Source: Dolomedes plantarius
Lineage: Eukaryota > Arthropoda > Arachnida > Araneae > Dolomedidae
DNA: 64,000 bases
Direction: 5' to 3'
Assembly (NCBI GenBank): GCA_907164885.2
Contig: OU015496.1
Span: forward strand, 106,020,315-106,084,314
The notes under the pieces were generated by a model that worked only from the letters and a program-made list of their open reading frames with translations, did not search any database and was not told the DNA's origin. The number at the start of each line of letters is the position of its first letter. Position 1 is the first letter of the stretch. Below, in pieces: positions 33,793-46,956 of this stretch. Both the position numbers and the translations under genes were made by a program.

Positions 33793-36700
33793 CATATGTG
33801 ACTTTTAGACATTTTTATCAATGAACTGAACCAATGCCTGTATTGATACAAAGGTGGAAATTTTGGGGGTTATATATGTGCCATAAATATCTATAATTTC
33901 CTATGATATGAATGTTCTTAATAACTTACTTATATGCCTGTTATATAAATTTCAATTTATTTACTGAATCAAATTGGGACAAATCAAGTGACATTTAAAT
34001 TAAAATCATGCTTTTATTCAGTAACTTAAAAAATATTCTGTAATATATAACTGAATGAAAATTTTATAATTTACTCTCCAATTCTTTACCACTTTCTCTA
34101 AGAAATAAGAATCAACTTTTTCAGGAGATAAAAATTGGTATACCCATGAAAATACCTCTGCATTACATTTTGAATAAAGGAAGTACTACAACATATAGTT
34201 TCATTAATAGCTATGACATAATTATCAAGAGTACTAGTTATTTTATATTCATATGTCTATGAACAAAATTAAACTTCTGTCTTGGTTTTATTTTGGATGT
34301 GCATGGGTTATTCAGTTTGGCATGGTTTATGATAATGCTTATTATGCTTTTCCATGTTTTTGACTCTACAAAACCACAAATTTCAATAGTCTTTCAAGAG
34401 TGTGCTTACATTTAGAAAAGTTTGATAACTTGTTTCCACAGCTTTAAAATGATATAAAGCATGCCATGCTTTATAGCCAGGAAACTGAAGAATTTAAAGA
34501 AAAGGGAGGAGAACTTGTCAGCTGGTTAGGAAATCAGCTGTGAATGTGAATGTGTTAAGAATTTAATTATTCTTTGATTTCGTTAGATCATTTGATTTTT
34601 AAACACTTATTAGTGTTACATTATGGATGCATATCTTTGCAATGGTTTTCTAAACTTAACATTGACAATTTGCATTGTTGGTTTTATTGTTAGACATATA
34701 GAATATTTACAGCACAGTTAAGTTCATTGAATACTGCTAAGTTTACTCATAGTGGGACAGAGCTAAAGAGGAAACCATTTCACCAGGTAAAATACAATCT
34801 ATCCCAACAGAAAAAAATCTGTTCAGCGAGAAAATAATTTGTTAATTAGTTAATATTTTCTTCATGGTTAATAGTGGTTGAAAATTTAACTGAAATATTG
34901 TAAATAGTGATTGTGAGTTTTTTTATATTGATATTATGCTTCTATAAAAAATAGAGTACTAAAATTCAAACATGTAAAAGCATAGGCGTAGCGTGCTTCT
35001 AACTTTTTTTTTTTTTTTTTTTTTTTTGGGGGGGGGGGGGGGGGGCATACATTGAACTCAGTTAGGGCAATCCTCAACACATTGATTGCGGATGGTCCTT
35101 AAAATATGAAATATGATTTTTAAAAAATTGAATAATGGAATTGATGTTTGAGTAGTATTCAAAAGTTATACAATGAGAAAAATAAATATAATATATATAA
35201 ATGAGAAAAAAATAGCATCAAATTTTTGTTATGTATCGTATTGTTAAAAACTATGTTAAGGCTAAAGACTTAATCGGAATCTTCAGTTTCACAGTTTGAA
35301 AAAGCAGGAAAAAATCAACTTTCTGAAAAGTTTTCTGCAATTTTCCAATTTTAACTGAACTTCTGTTAACATTTTAATTTATTTCAAGTTAAGTTAGGGG
35401 GCATGTGCCCCCCCTAAAAGGATTTTTAAAATTTAAGTTTCTGCGCATTTTGGCTCTATTTTTTTCAGGTGTTTTTCTTGGTAAAAGAAACAAAAATTTT
35501 CCAGTTTTTCCAATTTTGAACAACAGTTGCTGGGAATTTAGATAATTTTAGGCATTTTTCCTTTTTGTCAAAATGTTATGTAATTCATTATGGCATTTTT
35601 TACATTTTTGCTTTTTAAAATATGAGATTAAAACTAATATAACAGAATTTTCATTAAGTAAAGAATGAGAAAATTTTTGTTCTTGAAGTATTATCATGAT
35701 AGAGAGAATCATTGTACATGAAAACTTTGTACCTTTATGCCTCTCAAAATCCAAGTTACATTTTTTCAGGTTATAATCTTGTAAAATCAACACTCATTTC
35801 TTTAAAAATATTTTTCAAATTCTTGAATTTCTAGATCATGCATTAATTAAGCTAATCTAGCTTTTGTAAGTGTATGTTGTTCCTTTGTTAGTGTACCTGT
35901 TAGTGACTTCACAATCTCTGCAGTAGCATACTGTTACAAGCATTTAATCATGTTTTAGAGATCCTATCCTGCTCACTGTTGGCATTCTTGAAGTAAACAT
36001 TCTTTGTGATGCTGTTATTTGAAAAATCTTTCATTAAATTCTATTTACTTTGTTAGAAACAGAACAAATAAGAGTGGTTTCAGTCCCCAGTTTTGCACTG
36101 TTGGTCTAATTTTTTAATTTGCATATTTCATCTCTTGTGCTAGTTATGTAGATGGATAAAAAAAAATAATATGTGTGGGGATCTAATGATTATTGTAAAA
36201 CAAAATCTTAATGTTTTCAAAGAAGAATATAAAGTTATTTTACAGTTTATTGATAAATTTAGTTATACACACATTAAAAGTTGTCAAAATACATGCTAAA
36301 AATTATGTATACAGAAATAGTGAATACAAGTAATTGAAAAATAATTATTTTACTTCAAGTGCAGTTTTTTATCACTTCTTTTGTTTCAGTTTTCATAATA
36401 TTTACAAAGGAATAATGCTTTTGTTTATAATTACAATGTGACTCATGTCTCAGAATTTCAAGAGAGTTTTTTTTAATGGGATTAAAACAACGTCCCTTTT
36501 TTTTCAACTTGTGATTTTCTCATATTTATAGAACACCTCACATCTTTGCAAAATGTGAATAGAATTTTGTCATAAAGTTATGATTGTCATTTTAGCCCTT
36601 TTCAATTGTTTTAAGAAAATTAATATCCCCCCCCCCCCCCCCCCCCCAACTTGGATTCCTTTCATTTAAATTTTTCTTTTTAAGATCATTTCTCAAATAC

Positions 36701-36855
36701 ATATGATTGTAGTTTGTAAATTGAGACTTCTGATGTATGTTATCCAGTGTTCCTACATTGTCAGTGTACATAAGGGCTTATTATGGGACTGAAATACTTG
36801 TCAATCTGTAATTCTTATAGACTTCTTATTGTCTTCTTAATTTTACTCTCTTTAA
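33793..36855. other. 3' flank of TAB2/3, no further gene recognised
   Basis: Presumed 3' UTR and intergenic DNA. AATAAA at 34173-34178 is a candidate polyadenylation signal, one of several. 34985-35410 holds an old repeat with a GGCGTAGCGTG start, a poly-T/poly-G tract (about 35008-35045) and a right part near GGGGGCATGTGCCCCCCC. Poly-C lies at about 36627-36647. Confidence 0.4.
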
Positions 36856-37347
36856 CACTTTTACTGCCATGAGCATCACCGGTGGGTCTCCAAAACTTTT
36901 TTCGTTCTATGCCGTGAGCATCATCTATGGGTCAGCGGTTTCATTGCATATTATGTTAAATAAAATTTCCTGGGCAGTTCAGCAATGACTTTATGTTTGT
37001 AGGTGGCACTCTACGATAGCAGTTCTTTAAAAAAAAATCAAACTTGGACACCCTGCATCATCCATTATTCGCTCAAAAAAGTTTTTATTTAAAAATTTGA
37101 TATTTTCATACTGCTGCAGCCTCGTGTGCAGTAGGTTAGAATTCTATAAGTTTTAAGCTCAAAACAATTGTTTTTAATGGAAAAATGTAAGTGTTTGTTT
37201 TTTTCACCAAAATGATTTAGATTTTTCTTGATATCTGTTATTTTAAAGTGATAGTGCTGACATATTTTAAACACTTTGCAAACAGTTAAACTAGTGTTTT
37301 TAAGTTGGGCATACTGGTGATCACTTTAACTTCCTATGGGGGCAGTG
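36856..37347. mobile_element. Probable piggyBac-like MITE (TTAA-flanked), family 4
   Basis: TTAA at 36852-36855 and 37348-37351; inner ends CACTTTTACTGCC and GGCAGTG are partly inverted. Two related GAGCATCACCGGTGGGTC / GAGCATCATCTATGGGTC blocks lie near the left end. 492 bp; moderate support only. Confidence 0.55.
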
Positions 37348-37540
37348 TTAATGTTTGTAAAAAGTTGAAACACTTGCATAAATATTGTCTAATTAAAATC
37401 CTTTCATGAGCAAAAAAAGTAAAAGTTTATAAATGTTCTTTTAAGAAATAGAAATTTTAAGTTTCTGCTTCAACTGTGTATGATCACTATATTCACCAGC
37501 ACATGTGTGTGTTTAGTCAGCTTTTCCTGAATGGGATAGT

Positions 37541-37725
37541 TGGGCGATGGTGGAATAGCTAGGGTGCTGGCATTCAGGACCAGAGTCTGTGTGTTTGAGT
37601 CCCACTATTGGCATGGATGTTTATGGCTTTTCTACATTCGACTTTAAGCAGTAGGTTCCAGTGTAATTAGCCCTTGTGACCATAGTGCATTGAGAATGAC
37701 CATAGTGCTCTCAACCAACCAACCT
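37541..37725 (+). mobile_element. tRNA-derived SINE, diverged copy
   Basis: A tRNA-like head, GGTGGAATAGCTAGGGTGCT (box A) and GTGTTTGAGTCCCACT (box B), is followed by a tail homologous to the SINE at 45513-46010, ending CAACCAACCAACC. About 185 bp; box B is intact enough to recognise but diverged. Confidence 0.8.
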
Positions 37726-38476
37726 AAATTGGATATTTGATAATGAACAATTCAGTTAACTGAATTATGCCATTTTACTCCTTATTTTCTAATGAGACCG
37801 GAATGGATTATCTGCTTAATAGAACAATCAGTAACCTGTTTATAGCTACCACTTGTGAAAAGACTGGGTTAAATTGGTATCAGAATTAAAAATGAAAGTG
37901 TTTACTGAATTTATGCTTTATCTGTTGCCATCAAAAACTGGTCACATGCTAAAAATCAAACTGTGTAATAATGCATTTTTTTTTCAAAGCCAGTTTTGAA
38001 ATGCCAACCAAATGTACATCCTAACGTACTTTAAGTTTAAGCAGTGAAAGAGCCATTCCATTCTTTTATGATCAGCCATGTGATAGCACCCCATAGTATA
38101 AATTTTCTTTGAGAGTTCATTTTAGAAACTGAGAGTTTCTGAAAAATTTGCAGTGTATAAAGCTAGGAAAATTTAAATCCTAAAGCCATTAAAATTTTTT
38201 CTGTATATCTCTTCGTGTGTGAGTTTACTTAATTAAAATAAACTTAAATTTGATTTGAGTCAGAACTTGCATAATAAGTATTAGTCATATTGTAAGTATG
38301 GATCAAAAGATCTGAAATAATTCATTAAATTAATGAATTTTAGTTAGTGTAAACTAGTCTTTAAATGTAGTTGCAAAAATAACCTTGAGTAACTGTGATA
38401 TGATATATTTCTCCATATTCTATTTGAATTATTACAGATGTTTACCATGACAACAAAGATGAGTTCATTGTGTTAA

Positions 38477-38796
38477 CCTTTTAACTGTCAAGTTATTTTG
38501 ATGATTTTGGTACGGAAAATGTCAATTTTTTTATTGCAAAAATCAAATGTTTAGTACAAAATAGTGTACATAAACTGTCATCTACTGAATAACGCAAAAG
38601 TTCACCTCCCAAGATATGGTATAGAATACTAGGGCTGCCATCTATTGAATAAAGCCCAAATCAACTTGTCCCGAGATAATTTGGGTTTGACAATAAGATG
38701 CAAGAAAAAAAAATCCACCCCAAGACTATTTCAGGCACAACATTTTGGAACACAAGTGCCACGCTCGAGATTATCTCGGGAACGACAGTTAAAAGG
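38477..38796. mobile_element. piggyBac-like MITE (TTAA-flanked), family 5
   Basis: TTAA|CCTTTTAACTGTC at the left and GACAGTTAAAAGG|TTAA at the right, perfect 13-bp inverted ends. 320 bp. Contains an internal pair of similar segments (GCCATCTATTGAATAA-like). Confidence 0.87.
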
Positions 38797-38800
38797 TTAA

Positions 38801-39979
38801 TATAAACATATAAATTAATATTTATGTTTGTGTTATTTTGTGTACATCATGTATTGGAATATTGAATCCCATACATACTTATAATAAGGCACATGTCATT
38901 TAAACAATTTTTAGAAATTTTTTTTTATTTATTGACTGTGTTTAATATGGTATTAGATACGTGTGGTATGAGCTTGAACGTAATGATTTTTTTGTCAAAA
39001 AATGTAAAGTCAATTTGAAATTGTTTTTGATTTTTCATTTTTTATAACAGTTTCTTAAATCTATAAATTAAAAAGAATCAAAATTTGTTGTGACTGCATT
39101 TTTTTTCTTCTGTTCCGTGCATTTATAGTATCTTATACAATTTGCTTTTATTTATAAATGTATATATGAGTTTGCCAATTGTCATTTTCTTTGTGTGTAT
39201 AAATTACATTTTTAGCATACTTGAGCAAAGATTAAACGTATAGATATGAGAATATAGGCATATTGGTTTTTGCTGTTTGATTGTTTTTTAACACACAATA
39301 TTCCTTCGTTAGTGATATTCTTTTTGTTCCTTTTAAATGCTCAACAAATAAAACTTATTTTAATTTTGTATATAATTGCTACTTTGCAGTTGTGATTAGA
39401 TTCATATTGTTTGTAATATTTTTACTTATATTTTCCTTTAGTACTTATTTTTTTTTAGTTATTTAAGTGTTATTTATTGTACTTGTTAAAAAAAGCTTAA
39501 GTCTACTGTAAAAATATTTTAAACTACAGCTGCCATTGAATTACTATATGATTATAATTTTTTTAATGAATTAATTAAATGCAGTTATAAATGAGTATCC
39601 TTGAGGATTTCCTTATTTAATTGCTGATGAAGTTATAATGCTCACTAGTTAGGTACACAAAATAATGAACTTGAAAAAAAAATTCATATTTGTAAGCTAT
39701 ATTGTGGCTTTATAATAACCTGTTTGTCTAAACAGTGATAATTTCAGTTTACGATGATAGTGTGTAATAAAATGTGGATATTGGATATTATTTTCTAATT
39801 GAAAGAGAAGTTGTGCAATAACTTAGTACATTTAGATTAATTAATGCTGGGTATCCTTGTATACTGAATACAGCAATTTCTCATTGTAGTTCATCATGTT
39901 TGTTGCCTAGTAGATCAGTATTCTTTGACCTATATCAACTGCAGTTTTTAAAATTTGAACATGATATATTTGTTCAAGT
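38801..39979. other. AT-rich intergenic stretch, nothing recognised
   Basis: Only short open frames without recognisable composition or motifs; no element ends were seen. Confidence 0.4.
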
Positions 39980-40878
39980 AGCGTTTCTCAACTGGGAAAG
40001 GGGGAGGTGTTACCCCCAGGGTTATAATTATTTTGCTATAATTATTTAATTATAATTATAACTCAACTCTTAAAAATAGAAAACACATTATGAGAAAAAA
40101 TATCATATTTATATAAAAAAGCATTTAATAAGAACAAATGTATTATAAAAATATCTACATACTTATATTTATGAGAACACATTTTAAAAAGTTTCATTCA
40201 TAACTGTCAAAAATGAAAGAAAAATTAATTAATGTGATGGTTATGTTTGTTTTTATTTGAAAAGTTTCTTCATAATATGTAGATTCACATTAAAACACAC
40301 AAAAGCAAATTGTTTTCAGTTGATAAAAGATTCTTCCTGCATTTAGTTTTTAGTATTACCATAGATGAAAAGCCAGTTTCACATAGGTAAGATGTGACGA
40401 AAGGGATTAATATGTTCAATGCTTCTGTGACTTAATTTCCATATTATTTTCGAGCTTGTGCTGAGATAGACAAAAAAATTCAGGGAGATAGTTGGCCATA
40501 TACATAAACTGAAGGTTGCAAGTAAGACTTGGAGTGAACTACTGTCTTGTCCTATCCCTCAGGACCTCCCAAGATACATTGCTGTTGTGTATTTTAGAAT
40601 AGTTGCATCCCATGATTTTTTACGTGCACATCGACATTGCATCGGTGTTGCATCTTCTCCTGATTGTTTCCTTTGTTTTTTGAGGAACTTATGGATATCA
40701 ACTGGGGTTTAGCATGTTATTTTCTTCAAGACAGATACTTTTCAGGTGCAAATTTTTATAGCAGAGCTCACCTCTACTGGGGGGGGGGGGGGGGAATTTT
40801 GTTTACTGGACTTTCCCCTGATATATGGGAGAAAAAAAAATTTCACTTTGATGGGGCATAAAAGGTTGAGAATTGCTG
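39980..40878 (-). mobile_element. hAT element remnant
   Basis: The left end AGCGTTTCTCAACTGGG and right end GGTTGAGAATTGCTG are imperfect inverted repeats of hAT type. About 0.9 kb. A minus-strand transposase fragment inside supports the assignment. No convincing target duplication. Confidence 0.7.
40289..40398 (-). pseudogene. C-terminal hAT transposase fragment
   Basis: The minus strand reads SYLCETGFSSMVILKTKCRK, then NLLSTENNL before a stop. C-E-T-G-F-S-x-M-x-x-L-K-T-K is the hAT dimerisation motif (ZBED5-like group). It differs from the fragment at 11733-11927, so it comes from a separate hAT family. Confidence 0.8.
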
Positions 40879-41030
40879 TATTAGATTGTTTTATAAAATA
40901 TAATGGGATAATTTTTTTTAACAAATATATGCAAAATTATTTTTAAATGAAAAATTTATAGGACTAATTTCTTATAACTTTGTACTGCTCTGAAAGAAAT
41001 ATGAAATACTCTTTGTAACATTGTGTTAAT

Positions 41031-41285
41031 ATGAGTGGTGTAGTATCAAAACTAGCAATCTTCATCAGACCCTTTTTATGAATTAAGGGTAAAGACCTAT
41101 ATCTTATGCATTTTTGGAGATATAACTTTGAAATTACCCTTAGAGAAATTCTTACAAAATTTTATATTAGGAAGCCATTTTCCAAAAAAAAAATTTTTAA
41201 GTGATTTAAATACTGTAAAGCAGTACCCTTAACTCAGTTTAAAAAAAAAAATGGAGATTGCTAGTTTTGATTCTATACCACTCAT
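41031..41285. mobile_element. Small MITE with 30-bp inverted ends, unclassified
   Basis: ATGAGTGGTGTAGTATCAAA and on (41031-41062) is mirrored by 41253-41285 with a few mismatches. 255 bp; flanks show no clear duplication, so the superfamily is unknown. Confidence 0.65.
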
Positions 41286-41355
41286 GTCAAAACAGTTTAA
41301 GTCAACTGTTACATAAATTATTGAAGAGTCTGATTTAAAAAATGATAAATATGTT

Positions 41356-41435
41356 TTCAAAATTTTATCCTAAGAAATGTAAAATTTCAAAATTTTATCC
41401 TAAGAAATGTAAAATTTCAAAATTTTTTCCTAAGT
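41356..41435. repeat. Short tandem repeat, period 30 bp, about 2.6 copies
   Basis: The unit TCAAAATTTTATCCTAAGAA plus TGTAAAATT repeats directly. Confidence 0.8.
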
Positions 41436-43039
41436 GTAAAAGATTCCTGTTTTGATTTCCCCCCTCTTGATTGCTTACTTTTCTTTTTTTAATTTTGAAA
41501 TTATAATGTTTCAGAAAGCATTCCATGCTGTATATATATATTATTGTAATATAGATTGCTGTGCAAGATTTTGTGAAATGGATTTAGGTCTTTCTATAGT
41601 AACCATAATCATTCTTGGTTTTCCTAGAAGTTGAGAGGTTCTTATTGTAACTTGAGAAGGGAAATGCTTTGTTTATTTTCCCCTGATAACAAATCTTTTT
41701 AATTTAACTGATGTATATGAATGTATATATATGCATAAATTGTGCCAGTGAAATAAAAATATATTGGAATACCATTTCATGTTGGAGTATCTTTTCCTGT
41801 ATACTTTATTATTATAGAATCTTTAATTTAGAGGACAAAACTCAGTACGTTCAATCAAAATTTCATAAATATATATTTTGGCAAATAGGTCAGATGGATT
41901 TAGAATTTTGAATTTAGAAAAATTTTGAATTTAAAATTCATAAATTTGAGCAATGTGGATTCATTTGGCTATTAATCATGTTGATTTGATATCTGCTCAT
42001 TGCAATTCTTTTATCTGCTATTTATGCTATTCTTTTAAAATTATATTCCAAAAAATTTTTGTATATAAGGGCTGAGGAAGTGGGGAAATTATAAGATAGT
42101 AAGAAAGAATGGAAAATGTTTTCCACAAGATTCCTTTTAGATGAATTAACAGAATATTCATAAATCACATAAATATGTTTTATTTTTTGAAATATTTAGT
42201 TTCCTTCTTTTATTTTATTGTCTTATAATGCTAGTTTTGCTTTTTAAATTATTCTGTAATTGGGTTGATGATGTGTTTGGTAAAAATTTAGTTAATTGCT
42301 TAATAGATATTACTTTTTATCTAACTTTTTAAATATGCTAGTTGTTGGATTATCTACATGAAAAATATAAAAACACTTATGTAAAAATGTTTAATGATGT
42401 CTGTTAGTGTTCATACTTTCAGTATTCAAGAAAAATCATAAGTACTGTTGCTACTTGAGTTGGTAAATTGTCATTCATTAAATTTTAACCTAGTTTGGAT
42501 GTACATTCTTTATTTATTTTTAAAAAAAATCTCATGTTTAGAGGAAGATATTATTACACTATGTTGTCCGAGGACATTATTAATTAATAATTGTTTCATA
42601 ACATCTGTTGGATACTTTCAGGTATTGTGAATTTAAAATTTAAGAATGTTAAATGTATACTTATTTACTAATTTACAGATGATACTAAAATAAGCATTTC
42701 TTCTTTATCTCTATTCTATCAATAATATTTTCAAAATGCATAGTGTTATGATGTAAATTATATACTTTTTGCAGTGAAGGAATACTTGTAATGTAAGAAA
42801 AGAAAATGAATGATTTTGCAGTCTGCATGAATCTGTGAAAATTGCATTTGTGTTTTTGTTACTTATCAAAGCATAACTTTAAATGTTTAATCAGAGCTTT
42901 TGGAATAACTTGAATTACTTTTTAAAGCATGTGTTTGTAATAATAGAACTTAGATTTCTAGTAGTTTAACATGCAAGAATTCTTTCTTTTGATATTAATC
43001 TCTACTACAGATTCAGTGTAAATTGTTGTGTAATATAAA

Positions 43040-43044
<5 letters not shown>
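41436..43044. other. AT-rich intergenic stretch, nothing recognised
   Basis: No domain-bearing open frame, RNA gene or element end found. Confidence 0.4.

Positions 43045-43115
<71 letters not shown>
43045..43115. repeat. (TA)n microsatellite
   Basis: About 71 bp of TA repeat. Confidence 0.9.
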
Positions 43116-43119
<4 letters not shown>

Positions 43120-44242
43120 TGATATGTTGTTATTCAATATATTGATGATTAATGAATTTTTATTACCTTGAAATAAGGAAAAAGTCATGAATTAATGAAT
43201 TAATTATAAGTATTATTTATTATTTTTTTAATCATCACAAAGAAACTGTAGAAAAATTAAACTGACCTACAAATTTCTGAAAAGAGAAAAATTTAAAATT
43301 TTGATCATTCCAGGTATTGGTGTCATAGTTGAGGAAATAATTTAAGATAAATCCATATTATAATAAGTATACACCACTTTGAATAAATTTTACTGAAAAA
43401 TCAGAGAGTAGTGAATTCACATGTGAAATGTTACAAAATCAAACATACTAGTTTGTTATATTAGCAACTTGCTTTTATATGTTTTATGATTCCAACTCAG
43501 TAACATTGCTGAAAAGAACTTTGTTGCATGTAACTTGAATTTTTTTGCAGATGCATGTAAGTTTTCAAGTTATTATCATGTAGTTTATTTTAACAACTTT
43601 TATGCTTTTAGTGTCATTTGATATCATACTTTAATTTTTTATTGATTATTTCTATGTTTTCCTTTCAGGTTCCTTCTTTGATGATGCTTGAAGTTAACCT
43701 GGTAGTCATCCATGTGTGTAAAATTATATTGTTTTGAAGCTATTATATTGTTGATTATAAAAAAAAAAATATTTTATGTTGAGACTGTATTATAGAAATA
43801 TATATAAAAATATTTTGGATATTTTATTTATGTGGTTATAAAACTCTCTCTATTTTTAATTTTCTGTTTGTTAGAAAATGCCAAACAGTGTTTTCATTAA
43901 ACAATATCATCAGTTACTCATGACTGAATAATTGGCATCATTTATTGTCTGCTTACATAAGATTTATTCTTCATTGTAGTTATGATGGGAGAGGGAGGAA
44001 TATTCATGTATATAACTATAAGGGGAAGTTGAGGTCTGAACATTTAGTTAAGATATTTTAATAGTTTATTTGGCATCAATATTATCAAATTTACCAGTGA
44101 CATATTTCTAAAAGTGGTATTCAATATAATACATTTTTTTAAGTATAAGAGCTAGCACATAATAAAATAAATTTTTAAAAAAATCACCAATGGAAGAAGA
44201 GATTGGGGAGGTGACATAAGTCAATTGGTTTATTTGTTGCTA

Positions 44243-44244
<2 letters not shown>
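43116..44244. other. AT-rich intergenic stretch, nothing recognised
   Basis: No supported gene. A splice-acceptor-like CTTTCAG at about 43663-43669 is not followed by a useful open frame. Confidence 0.4.
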
Positions 44245-44332
<88 letters not shown>

Positions 44333-44925
44333 CAGTTCTGTGACTGACTGACTGACTGGCAGTTTATGCACAGACCAAACCGCTGGACCTAAAGGGCTGA
44401 AATTTTGCATGATTCTTCTTATAGTCTAGGGGTGCACCGAGAAAGATTTTTGAAAATTTCTTCTTAGATTTTTGAAAATTACATTTTTAAACTGTTTTTG
44501 TAACTTTTTTAAAGTTTGCATTTAAAATAATAATCTGAGGGTTATAAAATTTATATCACGGAAAGATCATAAAAATTCCTTTAAAATTAAATTTTTTTTT
44601 TAATCTTTGCCTCCATTTTCTGATATTTTGTGAATTTTTAGAGATTAATTTTTAGAATTAATTTATTAAATGCTGATCACAAGATTTCTTTTCTTTTTAT
44701 GATACTTTAAATTTATTTTGCAGCACATGCATAACAACGAAATAAATTGCCAAAAAAATATTAAAATACAGTAAAGATAAAATTTAACCACTAGATTAAT
44801 TGAGATGAATGTTTTTTAAAAAATTAATTCATATTAGTATGTTTTATGGATATTAAACATAAAAATTAATTTCATATATTGACCGCTGTATTTAATTTGA
44901 ATGTACTGTGTAACAAATTCAACTA
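44245..44925 (+). mobile_element. (TA)n tract and degraded Helitron family 1 copy
   Basis: About 85 bp of TA leads into AACAGTTCTGTGACTGACTG and the family 1 interior. The 3' end is degenerate (AATGTACTGTGTAACAAATT) and the CTAG terminus is lost. Confidence 0.75.
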
Positions 44926-45179
44926 AAATATATATATATACATAAATGACCTAACATTTTTTGGTTGGGGAGCCTTGCTTCCAGCCAACATCCTAATTCT
45001 CCTCTCCCTACATCCATCTTCATTTTTGTATAACAGCTTATTGTGTGAGTAAGAGAGAGAAGTTGAGAGACTGCTGTTTTTTAAAATTTAAATATAAATA
45101 ATATAGTTGTTCGCTGAATAGTTATAAGAGTTTTCGCACCTATCACTATTTAGATGGAACTTATTTTATTATTAACACG

Positions 45180-45499
45180 CATAAATGTTTTTTATTTTTA
45201 GTTACATATTAAAGTTTCCTTTTGTTCTTTAATTTTCTAAAAAATATTATATAAAATGTTTGGCAAAATCTTTTTATTAGTTGTTGAAAGTATTTACAAT
45301 TTTTTTCTCCCTCCCCCCCTGCCACACACACACACACACTAAAAAAAAAGAAATGCAAAAACCAAATTAAATGTAATTAACTTGATTTTAATTTTGACTG
45401 TTAAGCAAGATTTCATGATTTAGCAATTTATTATAGATATAATATGCTTCATCCTATAATCTGGTTATCTCAGTATGAACTTGAAACCAATATTTATAT
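45180..45499 (+). repeat. Dispersed repeat X, left part (homologous to 55380-55678)
   Basis: Shares in order GCAAAATCTTTT, AAATGTAATTAAC, a TTTTGAC segment and CCATAATCGGGTTATCC-like blocks with 55380-55678. Interrupted at 45500 by a SINE and resuming near 46262. Confidence 0.7.
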
Positions 45500-45512
45500 T
45501 TGACTTGACCAC

Positions 45513-46010
45513 AGCCGGAGGATGGCCGAATGGCTAGGGCGCTGGCTTACGGTACCAGAGTCTGTGGGTTCGAGATCCCATTCGTGGCATGGACGTTTGT
45601 TGCCATTTGGACTCGGCTTTAAACAGTAGGTCCTGGTCTAATTAGCCACCATGTAGCAAGAAATGACCGTACCGCTTTAAACCAGGGGGTGTCAAACTCA
45701 AAGGCTAACTTGGGCCAAACAAACAAGGTTTAACTATAGGTGGGCCACAAAAAAAAAAAAACAATATTAATAGAAACGTGGGTTTATTACAGTATATTAC
45801 CTAATTACAGTATATTCAACATAAATATACGCATTTTGTTTAATAATAGCAAAAAAAGAGTATAATAAAAAATCATTTAGCGAATTCTTCCTATCTTATT
45901 ATAATTCTGCGTTGGTTATTTTATTATATATTATTGTGTGCCAATATATTGGTCGGGCCGCATGCGGCCCGAGGGCCGCGAGTTTGACACCCTTGCTCTA
46001 AACCAAACCA
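45513..46010 (+). mobile_element. tRNA-derived SINE with 13-bp target duplication, split by a hAT MITE
   Basis: TTGACTTGACCAC flanks the element at 45500-45512 and 46011-46023. Its head GGATGGCCGAATGGCTAGGG (box A) and GGGTTCGAGATCCC (box B) resemble a Leu/Ser-type tRNA and would act as an internal pol III promoter. The tail ends AAACCAAACCA. Subtracting the nested MITE and its duplication leaves about 177 bp. The second copy at 37541 supports mobility. Confidence 0.9.
45683..45995. mobile_element. hAT MITE nested in the SINE
   Basis: Ends CAGGGGGTGTCAAACTC and GAGTTTGACACCCTTG; 8-bp duplication CTTTAAAC (45675-45682) versus CTCTAAAC (45996-46003), one mismatch. 313 bp. The right part carries GGGCCGCATGCGGCCC, a potential hairpin. 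Confidence 0.9.
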
Positions 46011-46023
46011 TTGACTTGACCAC

Positions 46024-46261
46024 TTGTGATTTGTTGTTGTTGCTTATGCCACTTGTCCGACAGCAACATGAGATCAAGTCCTGAAGGCTATGGGCGATGA
46101 AGATGCGGCTCCTGTTTTGACTGGCACCACAAGAGTCGGAGTCCAACTTGAAAAATGATGCATTGATCTGGATGTGATCATTGCATTATTTTTCAAGTAC
46201 TTCATCCAGTCTTGTTAAGTTCTTTTCAAGACTTTCAAGTCGGACTCCGATTGAAGTTGGC
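46024..46261. repeat. Dispersed repeat shared with 1200-1450
   Basis: Contains TTGTTGTTGTTGCTTATGCC and the GGCACCACAAGAGTCGGAGT block, then CAAGTCGGACTCCGATTGAAG on the right. CTTGTCCGAC and GTCGGACTTG near the two ends suggest short inverted termini. Family unknown. Confidence 0.55.
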
Positions 46262-46500
46262 CCGTCGGACTTGTTATTTGTTGGATCACTGTTCAAACGT
46301 TATAAAGATTTCTAGTTAATTTTGCTACTGCACTGAAATGGAGGTTTATTTTTTGGATTATTTAACTAAATATTTCATTTTATTCCAAATTTAAGAATTA
46401 AAATTTATTATTCCACATTATTTTGGGATGCAATTTTTTTTATATTCATTAAAGAATGTTTCTCAAAGATTTGGTATTAATAAGAGATTTTATGGTTCAG
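46262..46500 (+). repeat. Dispersed repeat X, right part (homologous to 61580-61790)
   Basis: Shares TTCATTAAAGAATGT and a TTGGTATTAATA-like segment with 61730-61790 in the same order. Confidence 0.6.
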
Positions 46501-46956
46501 TGATTCTTTAACATTGCTTTTAGCAAATTTTATCATCATCGTCCCCCTCACTCACCGAAAAAAAAAAAGTGAGAGGAGGTGTTAAGCAGATGCAGTGGTG
46601 GCATTTATCTTGAAAGTCATCGTTCCTATTAAAATTTTTTCTAGCACTGTATTATTGTATTAGAATTGGAGATGGCGATATTAATTTTGTCCACTCATTG
46701 GATTTGTTTGTGAATTCCTTGCCTATGCTTCATTCAGTATCCCTAACTCTGCTCATCGTGATGCTTTTCTTTGCTCTGCTTCATAAAGGACAGTTCGTTT
46801 GACAAGCACTTGGGGATGTGGTTCTGCATCAAATATAACACTGACATTGTGTGAAAAATGGAGCTTCTAATTAGGCACATGTTGCAGTAGCATGCGTCAG
46901 ATATATAGTTTTCGTATTGATATTTTACTGTCGAGTGGAAACGAAAGATATTTGGC

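Noticed and set aside
33793..36000. Second host gene downstream of TAB2/3
   Set aside because: No open frame with domain features or consistent splice sites was found. The stretch is AT-rich with poly-T/G tracts and repeats.
45525..45600. Possible tRNA gene
   Set aside because: A and B boxes are present, but the sequence continues into a SINE tail with target duplications and has a related copy at 37.5 kb, so it is a SINE head.
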